From positions 1-43,320 of the forward strand of contig NZ_ATAY01000013.1 of NCBI RefSeq assembly GCF_000421965.1: DNA of 43,320 nt, in the 5' to 3' direction. Each line of letters begins with the position of its first letter. Position 1 is the stretch's first letter. The notes beneath the pieces were generated by a model. It was not told the DNA's origin. It ran no database searches and saw only the letters and a program-made list of their open reading frames with translations. This stretch comes from Ruminiclostridium papyrosolvens C7. GTDB lineage: Bacteria; Bacillota; Clostridia; Acetivibrionales; DSM-1351. This document shows positions 17,968 through 25,539 of the stretch, one piece after another. Both the position numbers and the translations under genes were made by a program.

Positions 17968-18699
17968 TTAAAAAGATTGGCAATTAACAAATTCGAATGT
18001 GTATGTACTGCCTGTTCCACGTTTCCAATCACAAGTCATTCGTTCACTTAGTAAACACCACAAAGAGTCTTGTTCTATAGGAGTAAAATAATATCTCATA
18101 TCATAGCCAGTATAAGAAGTAACAGCCCAATAAGCGTTGTCAACAACTTGTCCACTTGGATCTCGCCAGCCCTGTTGACATCCCTGTGTTAGTAAATTAC
18201 TTAGTACTACACCACTTTGGTAAATAAACCAACGTCCAGTTGCTCTTGTTAATTGTACTACTGGAACTTGTTGCCCTCCAGATGATATTGTATATTCAGA
18301 CCAATATATTGTACTGGTTGCACCTACATCAGCACCAGTACTACTTCCTGAATCTTCTCTTGATAATATTGCTGTAGTTGCAAATGAATTTGTGATAATG
18401 TTATTTTCAATACTTGATTCTAATAATTGAGTAGTTGTTTTTGTTTCCACTTCAACTTCTTCTTTTGTATCCTTATTTTTTATAATTGCTTTAGACATGT
18501 CCTTTAAGCATTTTCTAGATTTACCTCGGCTTTCATCTATACCATCTTCTGCCCTTTTAATTAATACATTAATATCTGTAATTTCATTATTTTTTTCTAA
18601 AATAATCTTTTCTTTTTTTTCACCTTGGGCAAAACAAGTAAAACTTGAAAAACTTATTGCTAATACTAAAACTAATGATAGTATACTCTTTTTCTTCAC
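17968..18699 (-). CDS. Secreted protein of unknown function
   Basis: The start chosen is GTG 18699, nine bases after AGGGAG; it gives a clean signal peptide (KKKSILSLVLVLAISFSSFT, cut near CFAQG). An ATG at 18732 lacks a ribosome binding site. The mature part has a charged helical half followed by a Ser/Gly linker and a C-terminal ~110-residue domain rich in Trp and Tyr with several Cys (QGCQQGWRDPSG, LWCLLSERMTCDW). No family is recognised. It is part of the AT-rich cargo segment between the second TadZ-like gene and tadA. Confidence 0.65.
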   Translation of the reverse strand: MKKKSILSLVLVLAISFSSFTCFAQGEKKEKIILEKNNEITDINVLIKRAEDGIDESRGKSRKCLKDMSKAIIKNKDTKEEVEVETKTTTQLLESSIENNIITNSFATTAILSREDSGSSTGADVGATSTIYWSEYTISSGGQQVPVVQLTRATGRWFIYQSGVVLSNLLTQGCQQGWRDPSGQVVDNAYWAVTSYTGYDMRYYFTPIEQDSLWCLLSERMTCDWKRGTGSTYTFEFVNCQSF

Positions 18700-18830
18700 G
18701 CAAATAATCTCCCTTTCATTTATAAAATGCACATAATATATGTCATTTCTTACATTATCATACTATATATAAAAAAAATGCATTATTATGTTGTCGTTTT
18801 TATGCTTTTTAGATTGAATCTTTCCGTCCT

Positions 18831-19997
18831 TCACCCCCTTCCAAATATACTTTTTGCCTTTTGCTTTTGCTGTAGCTTATATTCAATCTGTAATGCAATC
18901 AGGTTTGCAAGTTTGTCCAGCTGCCTGTCATATTGTTTGCTTAATCCCCTGAGTGATTTATTCTGAATATCAGTTAGGTAGGATGCATTTGGAATATATG
19001 GCAGTGACACTGCAAAAACCATGTCATACTCTTTTGTAACGTTTGTGCTTAAACCATCACTTTGCTTGTTTATAATCAGCAGAATATTATTTGGAGTATC
19101 CCGTTTCTCAGCATTATTTTTTCTCTCTGTGATACCGTATTCGTCCAAAGCTTGCTGTTTAATTATCCTATGGTTATCCAAGCTTGACTGCTGCGGTGTT
19201 GTTACCATGTATCTGTTTGGTGTTGAATTTAATGCACCGAAGTACAGTTCATTATGTGGATACCAGCCTGCATCTACTATTACTGCATCAAAGATTTTGG
19301 ATGCCATATTTATTAGGTACTCAATGTGGTCTGTTTTGTAGTACTTAAAGTCAATCAGAGTTTTACAGGGAGGAAGAATGTACAGGTTTTTAAGCTCTCT
19401 GCTTCTTACCATTGCTTCCATTAACTCATCCTTAGACAGTATTTTATTGAACACCTTTGACCGGATGCTGTCCATTCCCTTACCTTCACAGTTTTCAACA
19501 TATGAATATGACAAATGGCCGGACATATTCAGAAATGCGATGTTCCCTTCACTCTGCTCTGCCATGTTCTCGGCTATACTTAATGCTGTCAAAGTTGTTC
19601 CGGTTTTTGAATCAGCTCCAAATAGTACTACTACATTATTGGTCTTTCTTTCCTGAAGGTTTATTATTTCACAAAAACGTAATAGCAGCTGACTTTCTGT
19701 AAGCTTAGGAGGTAGTATGCTTATTCCGTGGGATTTTAAAAGAGCAGTCAATGAGGAATAACCCGATTGACTGCCCTTTGCCGAGCTTAGCAGATACGTT
19801 ATTTTCTTTGCCCTGATGCCTTTTTCTATACTTTGTATCAATTCATTTATGTTGTATATCCTATCTGAAATTACAAGGTAATCATATTCTATTTTTTCAT
19901 CAAGGCTGGATGCAATATTTACTTCATCAAATAATTTAGAATTTGAAAATACATTGTATAAATCAATATCATTGGTTATTAATGTTACTGTATTCAT
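18831..19997 (-). CDS. TadZ/CpaE-like ATPase-fold protein (second)
   Basis: The 388-residue protein has an N-terminal receiver-like part (~1-115) and a C-terminal MinD/ParA fold. The P-loop region is NVVVLFGADSKTGTTLTALS (~119-138), which keeps a Lys-Thr-Gly but departs from the KGGxGKT consensus. Further fold landmarks are NIAFLNMSGHLSYS and FDAVIVDAGW. TadZ/CpaE proteins mark and localise Tad assembly sites. It follows the CpaB-like gene by 13 bp and precedes the cargo segment before tadA. Confidence 0.65.
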   Translation of the reverse strand: MNTVTLITNDIDLYNVFSNSKLFDEVNIASSLDEKIEYDYLVISDRIYNINELIQSIEKGIRAKKITYLLSSAKGSQSGYSSLTALLKSHGISILPPKLTESQLLLRFCEIINLQERKTNNVVVLFGADSKTGTTLTALSIAENMAEQSEGNIAFLNMSGHLSYSYVENCEGKGMDSIRSKVFNKILSKDELMEAMVRSRELKNLYILPPCKTLIDFKYYKTDHIEYLINMASKIFDAVIVDAGWYPHNELYFGALNSTPNRYMVTTPQQSSLDNHRIIKQQALDEYGITERKNNAEKRDTPNNILLIINKQSDGLSTNVTKEYDMVFAVSLPYIPNASYLTDIQNKSLRGLSKQYDRQLDKLANLIALQIEYKLQQKQKAKSIFGRG

Positions 19998-20010
19998 TTT
20001 TCTCTCCCTT

Positions 20011-20691
20011 CTATTTGTAAACGACTATTAACTTTTTGCCGCTTAGTACACTGTTTTCCAGCACTTGTGTATCCTGCCTGGTACATATTATTTCTATGGC
20101 AGAAACCTGAGATGTCCCATCAAGGCGTTCATTTCCGTTTGTGTCTGTAACTTCCCTGTTAGTACTGTCTTTTACATATACTACGGTGGTATCAAATATT
20201 GATTCCTGTTTGCCTTTGGTCAGCATGGCTGCAATGTCTTCATTGGTATTTAATTTGTTATCTATTTTGCTATCTATTTCATATATACTGATTTTATCTC
20301 CACGTCTTATGGATGACGGGATTGAATATACCCATGTGGGCGGAAGCTTGAATACAAATTCATTTTCCTTCAGTATCAGACTGTTATTAGAAAACGTCTG
20401 CCTTACAATTTGTCCGTTAGCAGGGATAAACTGTTCTGTTATCCTACCATCCAGCAAGTTGATTTGATTGGGTTTTATTGCTCCTGCAGCTGCTGATCCA
20501 AGGCTTATTTTTTGTGGTTTAAAATAATCCTTTGCATTATTGATTACAGTACCCTTCGGTATATCCTCTTGGGCCACAAGCAGGGATACTGATTGCACCT
20601 CGCTTTGTCCGTAAGTAACCCATAAATATGTAGCGATTAGTGCTACAAACATAATCACTATTCCTATAACCCCTTTTAGTCTCTGTCTCAA
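20011..20691 (-). CDS. CpaB/RcpC-like SAF-domain pilus assembly protein
   Basis: The start is set at TTG 20691, two bases after the stop of the upstream TadZ-like gene and after AAGGGGGG; a longer frame would overlap that gene by ~190 bp. The 226-residue product has an N-terminal membrane helix (GVIGIVIMFVALIATYLWV) followed by a SAF-type domain (VAQEDIPKGTVINNAKDYF; then ITEQFIPANGQIVRQTF). CpaB-like proteins act outside the membrane in Tad pilus assembly. The fit in fold and gene order is good. Confidence 0.75.
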   Translation of the reverse strand: MRQRLKGVIGIVIMFVALIATYLWVTYGQSEVQSVSLLVAQEDIPKGTVINNAKDYFKPQKISLGSAAAGAIKPNQINLLDGRITEQFIPANGQIVRQTFSNNSLILKENEFVFKLPPTWVYSIPSSIRRGDKISIYEIDSKIDNKLNTNEDIAAMLTKGKQESIFDTTVVYVKDSTNREVTDTNGNERLDGTSQVSAIEIICTRQDTQVLENSVLSGKKLIVVYK

Positions 20692-20693
20692 TT

Positions 20694-21881
20694 TTATACC
20701 CCCCTTATTCTTGGAAGCAGTCTGAATATTCCAAACTGCCTCTGCTGTTTTTTCTCTTTTGGAACCGCTATATCCGGTAGAAGTGTCTGTATCAAAAGGT
20801 CTGTATTTGTGTCCCTGTTGAAGCACTTTATGCCGTTTAAATATTTTTCTGCCTTGTTTTCTTCTCCATCTGTGAGAAAGCACAATTCCTCATATGCCTT
20901 TCCGCAAAGCCCTTCAAATACTTCGTTACCGGGTGTAAAGAATTTTAACTTTTCCAGCTGCCATGGGGCTGTAAATGCCATTCCCAGTTTTACATCAGCC
21001 TTGATAAATTCCTTTATTAATACCCGGTTTATTGAATCCTCCTGATTACGGTCTAGACTCCCTTCTGAATTGATTTTGAATAAGCAACCATAATCAGTAA
21101 CCGTTATGTTAAAGCCAGACCTATAAAGTTCATATAAAGCATCTCCAAGCTCTTCCGGTTTTTTCAAAGCCCTGTAGTCACAGTTTGATATCGGCTTTGC
21201 AAATTGTAATGAATCTGACCCGTCAACCTCTATTACAGCCGTCTTTCCATACTGTGACAGATACTTGCCCAGCTGGACTGCCATAGATGTACTGCCGCAG
21301 CCAGGAGAAACAGAAAAGGTCGCTATTTTAAGCAACCCTTTCACAACTGTAGGCCTGTCTACAATTACTTCTTTTTCCACTATTATTTTTTTCTCTACTA
21401 CCTTTTCAACTATTTTTTCTTTTGGCGGTGGCTTTACCTTTAAAAGCATGGTATTAACAGCTTGCTTCTGCTTTTTCGCTTCTTCTTGCTGTACCAGACG
21501 TTCATGCTCCGCAGTAAGTGTTTCAACTAGGCGATTTACAGGTATTTCTCCATTTTCATTTATGTATATGATATGTTTTAAGCTAACCGCACTAAAAGCC
21601 CATGCTTCAAACTGCTCATCCTTTTCGGTTTCATGGCAAAACCAGATTAATAGTGTATTTGGAAGTATGGCTCTAATATTGTATAGAAGCTTCTTATGTT
21701 GTTCCTTTGGCCTTGCATTTGCATGAATTAGTATCGCCACTAAATCCTGACAATTGCTGATGTTGCTGACATTATTCAAAAGATCTTCCATGTTGTACGC
21801 AACACTGATATCAAACTTGTTCAGGAATTTATTCATTCCTGCCATTACTTCATTACTTTCAAATAAACCCGCAGTTTTCAT
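20694..21881 (-). CDS. TadZ/CpaE-like protein with degenerate P-loop (first)
   Basis: ATG 21881 is preferred over the ATG at 21899 because it makes an ATGA overlap with the PrgI-like gene and has GGAGGTGG upstream. The 395-residue protein has a receiver-like N-terminus, a charged linker rich in Lys/Glu/Val and Pro around residues 135-185 (probable coiled coil), and a MinD-like C-terminal part. At the P-loop position it reads FSVSPGCGSTSMAVQLGKYL, with no Walker lysine. It is the direct physical bridge between the conjugation and Tad gene sets. Confidence 0.65.
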   Translation of the reverse strand: MKTAGLFESNEVMAGMNKFLNKFDISVAYNMEDLLNNVSNISNCQDLVAILIHANARPKEQHKKLLYNIRAILPNTLLIWFCHETEKDEQFEAWAFSAVSLKHIIYINENGEIPVNRLVETLTAEHERLVQQEEAKKQKQAVNTMLLKVKPPPKEKIVEKVVEKKIIVEKEVIVDRPTVVKGLLKIATFSVSPGCGSTSMAVQLGKYLSQYGKTAVIEVDGSDSLQFAKPISNCDYRALKKPEELGDALYELYRSGFNITVTDYGCLFKINSEGSLDRNQEDSINRVLIKEFIKADVKLGMAFTAPWQLEKLKFFTPGNEVFEGLCGKAYEELCFLTDGEENKAEKYLNGIKCFNRDTNTDLLIQTLLPDIAVPKEKKQQRQFGIFRLLPRIRGV

Positions 21882-22222
21882 TTGTGATCCCACCTCCATT
21901 CGTCCAGTGATTTATAATAGAATTTTTTCTGTGAGCGAATATAGTTGTACAAATTTTTCACCATATCAAGTGCCGAAAGATTTGTTACATCCTTTTGTAC
22001 ACACATTACACTTACAAAGATACCTAGTAGCAGCAAGATAACAAATACCGGTATATTGTTAAAAATCATTAAAGCAAATATTCCATCTAGTCCTCCTATA
22101 ATCAATATTCCAATTATGGCTTGTCTTAATTCGTTCTTGCCGAACCCTGTGTATATTTCCTTTTGTGTTTTCAAGCCTGCCGGTATATACAGGGTATCCC
22201 TGTTTTCATCCTCTGAGCTCAT
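21878..22222 (-). CDS. PrgI/VirB3-like conjugation membrane protein
   Basis: The 114-residue protein has two close membrane helices (~residues 34-72) and ends KKFYYKSLDEWRW, the aromatic KxxDEW-type tail typical of the PrgI family of Gram-positive type IV secretion systems, which correspond to VirB3. It overlaps its upstream neighbour by 4 bp and its downstream TadZ-like neighbour by 4 bp. VirB3/PrgI proteins work with VirB4 at the inner membrane. In many Gram-positive elements PrgI lies next to virB4; here virB4 is ~17 kb away. Confidence 0.75.
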   Translation of the reverse strand: MSSEDENRDTLYIPAGLKTQKEIYTGFGKNELRQAIIGILIIGGLDGIFALMIFNNIPVFVILLLLGIFVSVMCVQKDVTNLSALDMVKNLYNYIRSQKKFYYKSLDEWRWDHK

Positions 22223-22452
22223 ATACTTCTACCTCCGTTAAAATATGCTTCTGCCAATTGTTTTACGGCTTCTGTGAGAGATGCCATAATTGCAAACTTT
22301 ATCGCATTTTTGGCACGTTTTTTGAGCATAGCGGAATCGTCCTCATTGTAGTTAGATGCAATCAGGCAATAGGTAGCTCTAGCTGCTCCGCCGATTGCAC
22401 ACACAGGGGCAAGCCATATAGAAATTACCTTAACCATATTTACCGAATCCAT
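22219..22452 (-). CDS. Small two-helix membrane protein, conjugation-associated
   Basis: Starts at ATG 22452 after AGGGGTGAG; 77 residues with a hydrophobic helix (VKVISIWLAPVCAIGGAARA) and a second amphipathic or hydrophobic stretch near the C-terminus. No family is firmly recognised. Size, membrane character and position between VirB6-like and PrgI-like genes, with a 4-bp overlap, suggest a pilin-like (VirB2-like) or adaptor subunit of the secretion channel (inference). Confidence 0.6.
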   Translation of the reverse strand: MDSVNMVKVISIWLAPVCAIGGAARATYCLIASNYNEDDSAMLKKRAKNAIKFAIMASLTEAVKQLAEAYFNGGRSI

Positions 22453-22464
22453 CAATACTCACCC

Positions 22465-23358
22465 CTATCCTCTTGTGATAACTCCTTTTGCCATTTGAAA
22501 AACCCTTGCCGTCTGATAAACTGAACCCGTATTAAATCCTCCTCCACTTGGAACCATGAAATGTTGTAAGAACTTAGGAGTACCCAGTGCTGCCAATATT
22601 GCTGCTATCCCTATTATCGGGTGTCCAGTAAATACAATACTTAATGCAAGCTGGGATAGCCCTACCTGAACAACAATAGTAGCACAGCACTGCAACATTA
22701 CCTGAGTCATTGCCTTGTACATTGCTCTGTCGGAATCCAGCAAACCAACACAACCTATAGGGAATGCCATCCTTAATACGAACATCTCGAAGCCACGTTT
22801 TACAAATTGCACATAAAGTATAATCAACATAATTACCGCAACCAGACATCCAATTATATTAAACAAACCTGTTTCTAAAAGAGCACCAATATTTCCATAA
22901 GAAAATTCAGATGTAACACCGCAAGCATTTTTTATTGCCGTGGAAAAACTGCTCGTTATATCACATACATATCCATATAAAACGGGAAAAGCCATTGCAA
23001 TTGCTAATGCCTTAAAAAAGCTTGTGGTTAAAAGCAAAGGGTCTGCATCTGCATCCCCTTCTGTCCATAAAACGTATGCTTCAAACCCTTTTTTAAGGAA
23101 TTTAAGTATAATCATAGCAACAGCCATACTAAGGCATAACACCTGTTTTTTTGATAATGCAGATGACAGTACATTAGCTGCTCGTAATGTAATTCCGGAT
23201 GAAATAGATTCTGAAATTGCATCTTTCTCCAAAATTACCGGAATTGAATTTTCTATACGAAGTGTTATTTCAGCCAGTCCCGAAAACATGCCTCCGAGCC
23301 ATATTGCACCATGATTTATAACCGGTGTGAAAAGAAATTCAAGTATCTTATCCAACAC
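22465..23358 (-). CDS. VirB6/TrbL-like polytopic conjugation protein
   Basis: The 297-residue protein has at least five hydrophobic helices and a conserved-looking extracellular or central Gly/Pro-rich part. The layout, a short N-terminal amphipathic region, a helical bundle, then VQFVKRGFEMFVLRMAFPIG and a Gly-rich C-terminus (SGGGFNTGSV), is that of VirB6/TrbL-like channel proteins of Gram-positive T4SS. It is encoded between the VirB2-like and PrgI-like genes, matching the order in many Firmicute conjugative elements. Confidence 0.75.
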   Translation of the reverse strand: MLDKILEFLFTPVINHGAIWLGGMFSGLAEITLRIENSIPVILEKDAISESISSGITLRAANVLSSALSKKQVLCLSMAVAMIILKFLKKGFEAYVLWTEGDADADPLLLTTSFFKALAIAMAFPVLYGYVCDITSSFSTAIKNACGVTSEFSYGNIGALLETGLFNIIGCLVAVIMLIILYVQFVKRGFEMFVLRMAFPIGCVGLLDSDRAMYKAMTQVMLQCCATIVVQVGLSQLALSIVFTGHPIIGIAAILAALGTPKFLQHFMVPSGGGFNTGSVYQTARVFQMAKGVITRG

Positions 23359-23400
23359 ACCACACCCTTTCTTTGCTAATTCATAATTGATAAATATTTT

Positions 23401-23796
23401 TTATTCAATACCTGTTGTAATCGACTTACCATAGTAAGATGCGATTAGTACAATGATTGTTCCAATGAGAACTGCACCAAGGGTTGATATGACAGTGGTC
23501 TTAATCCTGTCATTCCATTTTTTCTGATCCATTTCGTCTGCAGCACCCCTTCTGATAAAGAAGTATGCACCCACTGCAGCTCCTGCAATTGGAGCAAGGA
23601 TTATTAGGTATTTTCCTATGTCTGTAAAAAGATCCTTGGTTCCTTTTGCAAATATACTATCACCGAAACCTCCTGCCGATACGGGAATGGTATTAATAAA
23701 CGTAAAAAATGTAATTGCTAATATTAAATAAATTCTTCGAAGTCTATTGCTAATTCTATTTGGCTTACATTGTATCTTCTTAATTAGCCTATTCAT
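23401..23796 (-). CDS. VirB2-like pilin-type protein
   Basis: The 131-residue protein has a basic N-terminus and a signal-like helix ending in TIPVSAGG, followed by two more hydrophobic helices (IGKYLIILAPIAGAAVGAYF and VISTLGAVLIGTIIVLIASY) around a short basic loop. This is the plan of VirB2/TrbC-type proteins. Its start overlaps the end of the upstream gene by 8 bp. It directly precedes the VirB6-like gene. VirB2-like role is inferred from layout and gene order. Confidence 0.6.
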   Translation of the reverse strand: MNRLIKKIQCKPNRISNRLRRIYLILAITFFTFINTIPVSAGGFGDSIFAKGTKDLFTDIGKYLIILAPIAGAAVGAYFFIRRGAADEMDQKKWNDRIKTTVISTLGAVLIGTIIVLIASYYGKSITTGIE

Positions 23797-24742
23797 TGGT
23801 ACTTCTCCCTTCTTGAACTGAATTGGAATTTGTTGAAATAGAAGACACCATTGAATACCATGTATCCAATGCCTTTTTTAATTCCAGCGGAACTTCATAG
23901 ATTACATATTCATCATCATCAACCTCAAGTAACTCAGCAACATGAAATGATGCTTTGAACTGTCTGTAAACAGCTGGGTTTCTGGGAAGGAATACTCTAA
24001 TCCTTTCATCCAGTTCCTGACTCTCAACGTTCTTTTCAAGCCATGGAAAGATGCCGGTAGGAAACTTTCTTGAAACATTACCTCCTTCATTCTTCCTTCT
24101 CCTTTTTGGTGTGTACACCGCTTCAAAAGCCCTGAACCCGCCAAGCTTTTCCCATGCGTATGCTATAAAATATTGCATTTCCTTGTCTCGGGGTTTTGTC
24201 TCACGAAGTATATAGTTTGAAAACTCCTCTGAGTTTACCTGAATGCGTAAGGTCTTCTCCGAAAAGTCAGGTATATAGAACTTGGCATAATCAGCAGCCA
24301 CCATAATACCCATACACTCAGCTTCCCTTGTAGAACACAATCCAAAGTTAATCTTTTGAAAGTATCTCGGCATATCCAGACTTTCTATAGTCAAATCAAC
24401 TATTCCGGGCTGCCCCGATTCAACCCTCACACGTACTTCCTTTCTGTCTAGAGCCATATACCTGTTTGCTTCATCATCAGCATCCTGATCCTGCCCGACA
24501 TTCTCAAAAACAAATTCCGTTCGTGTACCGTTTATAGTCAGCATCGCTTTAAACGGCTTGTTTTTCTTTGACCTGAAAGTCAACATTTCAGTACGTCCCT
24601 GTTCCATAAGTTGTCTTAAATGTACCGGTGAAAGCAGCTTTCCGGAAGTTACCTTCCACACTGTCACTCCACAGTCACAGAACCACTTTCTATCATCTCC
24701 CTTCAATGGTTTTTTGCAGTTAATGCATAAAATTTCATCCAT
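23789..24742 (-). CDS. Orphan topoisomerase III-tail-like zinc protein
   Basis: Residues 5-28 carry a zinc ribbon (CINCKKPL, then FCDCG). Residues ~28-80 (SGKLLSPVHLRQLMEQGRTE, FRSKKNKPFKAML, FVFEN) closely follow the C-terminal segment of clostridial topoisomerase III proteins. No TOPRIM or catalytic tyrosine domain is present. The remaining ~230 residues, including FGLCSTREAECMGIMVAADY, are unrecognised. It is the first gene of the secretion operon, overlapping the VirB2-like gene by 8 bp, so it may bind DNA near the channel (inference). It is not a DNA topoisomerase itself. Confidence 0.6.
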   Translation of the reverse strand: MDEILCINCKKPLKGDDRKWFCDCGVTVWKVTSGKLLSPVHLRQLMEQGRTEMLTFRSKKNKPFKAMLTINGTRTEFVFENVGQDQDADDEANRYMALDRKEVRVRVESGQPGIVDLTIESLDMPRYFQKINFGLCSTREAECMGIMVAADYAKFYIPDFSEKTLRIQVNSEEFSNYILRETKPRDKEMQYFIAYAWEKLGGFRAFEAVYTPKRRRKNEGGNVSRKFPTGIFPWLEKNVESQELDERIRVFLPRNPAVYRQFKASFHVAELLEVDDDEYVIYEVPLELKKALDTWYSMVSSISTNSNSVQEGRSTNE

Positions 24743-24837
24743 TTAGTCACTCTCCGTTCTTTTATTTTTTGTATATATAAAATCAGCCCTGATTCGTATA
24801 AGAACCAAGGCTGATGATTTTGGTAATGAAAAAAGGT

Positions 24838-24867
24838 AAGAAAAAAACACCCGGTGGGGTGTTTAAA
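24838..24867 (-). terminator. Terminator of the toxin/immunity module
   Basis: On the minus strand AAACACCC and GGGTGTTT form a stem followed by a T run. It lies just after the DUF1871-like gene. A second imperfect stem (AATCAGCC/GGCTGATgATTT, 24781-24820) sits further on, in the leader of the topoisomerase-tail gene. So the toxin module and the secretion operon are probably separate transcripts. Confidence 0.65.
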
Positions 24868-24897
24868 TAAAGGCATTTTTAAGTTATTCTAAATCAT

Positions 24898-25135
24898 TCA
24901 CTTATAACCAAGCTTCTTTGCTATCTGCATACATTCTCCAATATTTTTTGCAAATACGTCATCTCCAAACCTTTTAATAAATATATCTTTTATTTTATTA
25001 GCCAAAAATTCAATGTCTTTAGATTCACACAATGCATCTGCAATAAGCTTTATTTCCATACTCATCCTTTGGAGAGTATGGAAATAAATCTATTGGGTCC
25101 CAATCGTTTATAATTTCTCTTAGTTTTTCTTTCAT
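24898..25135 (-). pseudogene. DUF1871-like small protein, frameshifted (possible immunity)
   Basis: ATG 25135 opens MKEKLREIINDWDPIDLFPY followed by SPKDEY; one extra base near 25055-25060 then throws the frame out. In the next frame the sense continues as EIKLIADALCESKDIEFLAN, then IFIKRFGDDVFAKNIGECMQ and IAKKLGYK to the TGA at 24898. Joined, the ~78 residues match the DUF1871 pattern (DPI...P.DEY.EI...). DUF1871 proteins are small cytoplasmic proteins, and the position two genes after the DUF4157 toxin-like gene suggests immunity (inference). The shift lies exactly in a perfect palindrome. Confidence 0.6.
25049..25088. repeat. Perfect 15-bp inverted repeat at a frameshift site
   Basis: TTTATTTCCATACTC (25049-25063) and GAGTATGGAAATAAA (25074-25088) are perfect reverse complements separated by 10 nt, inside the DUF1871-like gene. 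The extra G that breaks the reading frame is the base that makes the arms perfect. Confidence 0.85.
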
Positions 25136-25201
25136 TATTTACATTCCTCTTAGTTTTGGTTTATTGTTTGATGACGGTTAACATTACATACGGTAATAAT
25201 T

Positions 25202-25495
25202 TTATTTGTAAAATACAATATATAAATTAAAAATTATTAATGCAATACCTACAATACCTATGAGTACGTTTGCCGCTTTTGTAATGGGTGAATCTGATTT
25301 ATATGGTAGAATAACAGCTCTTCCAAGGAACATAGATTTTGTTAATAGACCAAAAATACTTGCAGTAACCAGTAATACTCCAATAAGGGCATAAGTAAAC
25401 TCCTTTACGAAGGTATTATTGCTAAAGACAAGTAAAAAGAAAAGTATGCATACTAATATAAAAATAGCATAAAAAACCTTGATCTTATTTTTCAA
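25202..25495 (-). CDS. Small three-helix membrane protein (candidate immunity)
   Basis: The 97-residue protein is mostly membrane: helices near residues 7-25, 34-52 and 74-94. No family is recognised. It directly follows the DUF4157 toxin-like gene (44-bp gap with its own AGGAGG-type site) and precedes the DUF1871-like gene. Small membrane proteins downstream of polymorphic toxins often protect against envelope-acting toxins, so immunity is a reasonable guess and nothing more. Confidence 0.6.
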   Translation of the reverse strand: MKNKIKVFYAIFILVCILFFLLVFSNNTFVKEFTYALIGVLLVTASIFGLLTKSMFLGRAVILPYKSDSPITKAANVLIGIVGIALIIFNLYIVFYK

Positions 25496-25539
25496 CGAAT
25501 AACCTCCTTTAGATCCTCATAAAAGCACCGGGAATAGCA

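Noticed and set aside
20694..20883. Longer N-terminus for the CpaB-like protein (start at 20883)
   Set aside because: It would overlap the intact TadZ-like gene by ~190 bp; the TTG at 20691 has a strong site and places the membrane helix correctly at the N-terminus.
22574..22849. Minus-strand Cys-rich frame within the VirB6-like gene
   Set aside because: Out-of-frame shadow of a long intact membrane protein; no start signals.
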